Assembly (NCBI GenBank): GCA_013151965.1
Contig: JAADHF010000126.1
Span: forward strand, 1-64,000
Direction: 5' to 3'
Length of the DNA stretch: 64,000 nucleotides
DNA from: Spirochaetota bacterium
GTDB lineage: Bacteria; Spirochaetota; Spirochaetia; SZUA-6
Part shown: piece after piece, positions 63,685-64,000 of the stretch
Layout of the letters: each line of letters opens with the position of its first letter
Position numbering within the stretch: the stretch's first letter is position 1
The notes under the pieces: generated by a model
Seen by the model: only the letters and a program-made list of their open reading frames with translations
Databases searched by the model: none
Told to the model about the DNA's origin: nothing
Translations under genes and position numbers: made by a program

Positions 63685-64000
63685 ATGGTTGATTTCCATG
63701 ACCGGTCTTTTAGAAATATGTTCAGGGAATACGATCTTCGCGGCAGAGTTAATGAAAAGGAATTAAGCACGGAATCCGTATTTAAAATCGCAAGGGCTTT
63801 CGGGCAGTTACTGCAGAAAAGAAACATAAAAGATGTTGTCATAGGGTATGATAACCGTAAAACATCCTTTGAATTTAAAAACTCCGCGGTAACGGGACTT
63901 CTCAGTACAGGATGCAATGTGATCGATATAGGATTAACACTCAGTCCTGTTCTGTATTATGCCCAGCATTTCTACAGTATAAAAGGCGGTCTCATGATAA
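63685..64000 (+). CDS. Phosphomannomutase/phosphoglucomutase, 3' end outside window
   Basis: Absent from the ORF track because it runs off the edge. The ATG at 63685 follows GAGGAGGG and the frame stays open for 105 codons. The product begins FREYDLRGRVNEKELSTE and has VVIGYDNRKTS, then GLTLSPVLYYAQHF, typical of domain 1 of alpha-D-phosphohexomutases, which interconvert sugar 1- and 6-phosphates. The active-site serine loop should lie just beyond base 64000. Sugar specificity cannot be judged. Confidence 0.88.
   Translation, partial: MVDFHDRSFRNMFREYDLRGRVNEKELSTESVFKIARAFGQLLQKRNIKDVVIGYDNRKTSFEFKNSAVTGLLSTGCNVIDIGLTLSPVLYYAQHFYSIKGGLMI

Noticed and set aside
1-64000. CRISPR array, prophage, IS element or defence island
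   Set aside because: No regularly spaced repeats, transposase, integrase, attachment site or known defence gene was seen on either strand.

Overview
The window is a gene-dense, roughly 40% GC stretch of what looks like a free-living or host-associated spirochaete of the Treponema/Spirochaeta type. The signs are a FlaB-type periplasmic flagellin, a PUR-domain protein next to rnhB and smc (the order I recall for Borrelia BB0047-BB0045), lipoproteins with relaxed lipoboxes, and several large outer-membrane or secreted repeat proteins. No phage, IS element, CRISPR array or defence island was seen. Most of the content is core housekeeping, read from both strands with many 1-40 bp gene overlaps. 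The organism cannot be named from sequence reading alone.

Layout: 1-9.3 kb holds a TPR protein (cut by the edge), bactofilin, methionine aminopeptidase, an HtrA protease, a phosphoribosyltransferase and a 1757-residue secreted repeat protein. 9.4-13.7 kb (minus strand) has a lipoprotein, an outer-membrane protein, a UvrD/Rep helicase and a small-export-family membrane protein. 13.8-17.7 kb has a methyltransferase, a hybrid histidine kinase and tRNA-Gly. 17.9-23.4 kb has the PUR protein, RNase HII, an SMC with an unusually short centre, and a TPR lipoprotein. 23.4-30.2 kb is a long translation/export operon (ffh-rpsP-khpA-rimM-trmD-rplS) running into a FliK-like gene, a FlhB-tail-like gene, an HD-GYP gene, yraN and two small unknown genes. 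30.3-36.4 kb has a PadR regulator, a HEAT protein with a lipoprotein, coaD, rpmF-acpP-rnc, the CCA enzyme and flaB. 36.6-42.9 kb has thiN, a large unknown protein, HIT and SPFH proteins, AroH chorismate mutase, a second methionine aminopeptidase and tRNA-Thr/Tyr. 43-52.7 kb has a 1338-residue barrel/Ig/OmpA protein, then mltG-dnaG-rpoD, a zinc-ribbon coiled-coil protein and rnpB. 52.7-64 kb has a TPR protein, the mreBCD-mrdA-rodA shape operon, a radical SAM fusion, mazG, a cyclase-like protein and the start of a phosphohexomutase.

Together the genes cover cell shape and wall growth (bactofilin, MreBCD, PBP2, RodA, MltG), protein export and translation (Ffh, S16, L19, L32, TrmD, RimM, KhpA, two MAPs, RNase P, CCA enzyme), chromosome maintenance (SMC, DnaG, helicase, RNase HII), motility (FlaB plus flagellar-type genes in the trmD operon) and envelope repeat proteins. 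The three tRNA genes encode no CCA, which fits the CCA enzyme found here.

The observations most worth checking are: a near-consensus CsrA-binding hairpin in the flaB leader below a sigma28-like promoter; five promoters placed so close to their start codons that the mRNAs should be leaderless; a second methionine aminopeptidase whose only plausible start is ATT; an SMC lacking a recognisable hinge; and a cyclase-like protein whose N-terminus resembles a bacterial death-like or effector-associated adaptor domain. All assignments come from reading motifs; no database search was run.
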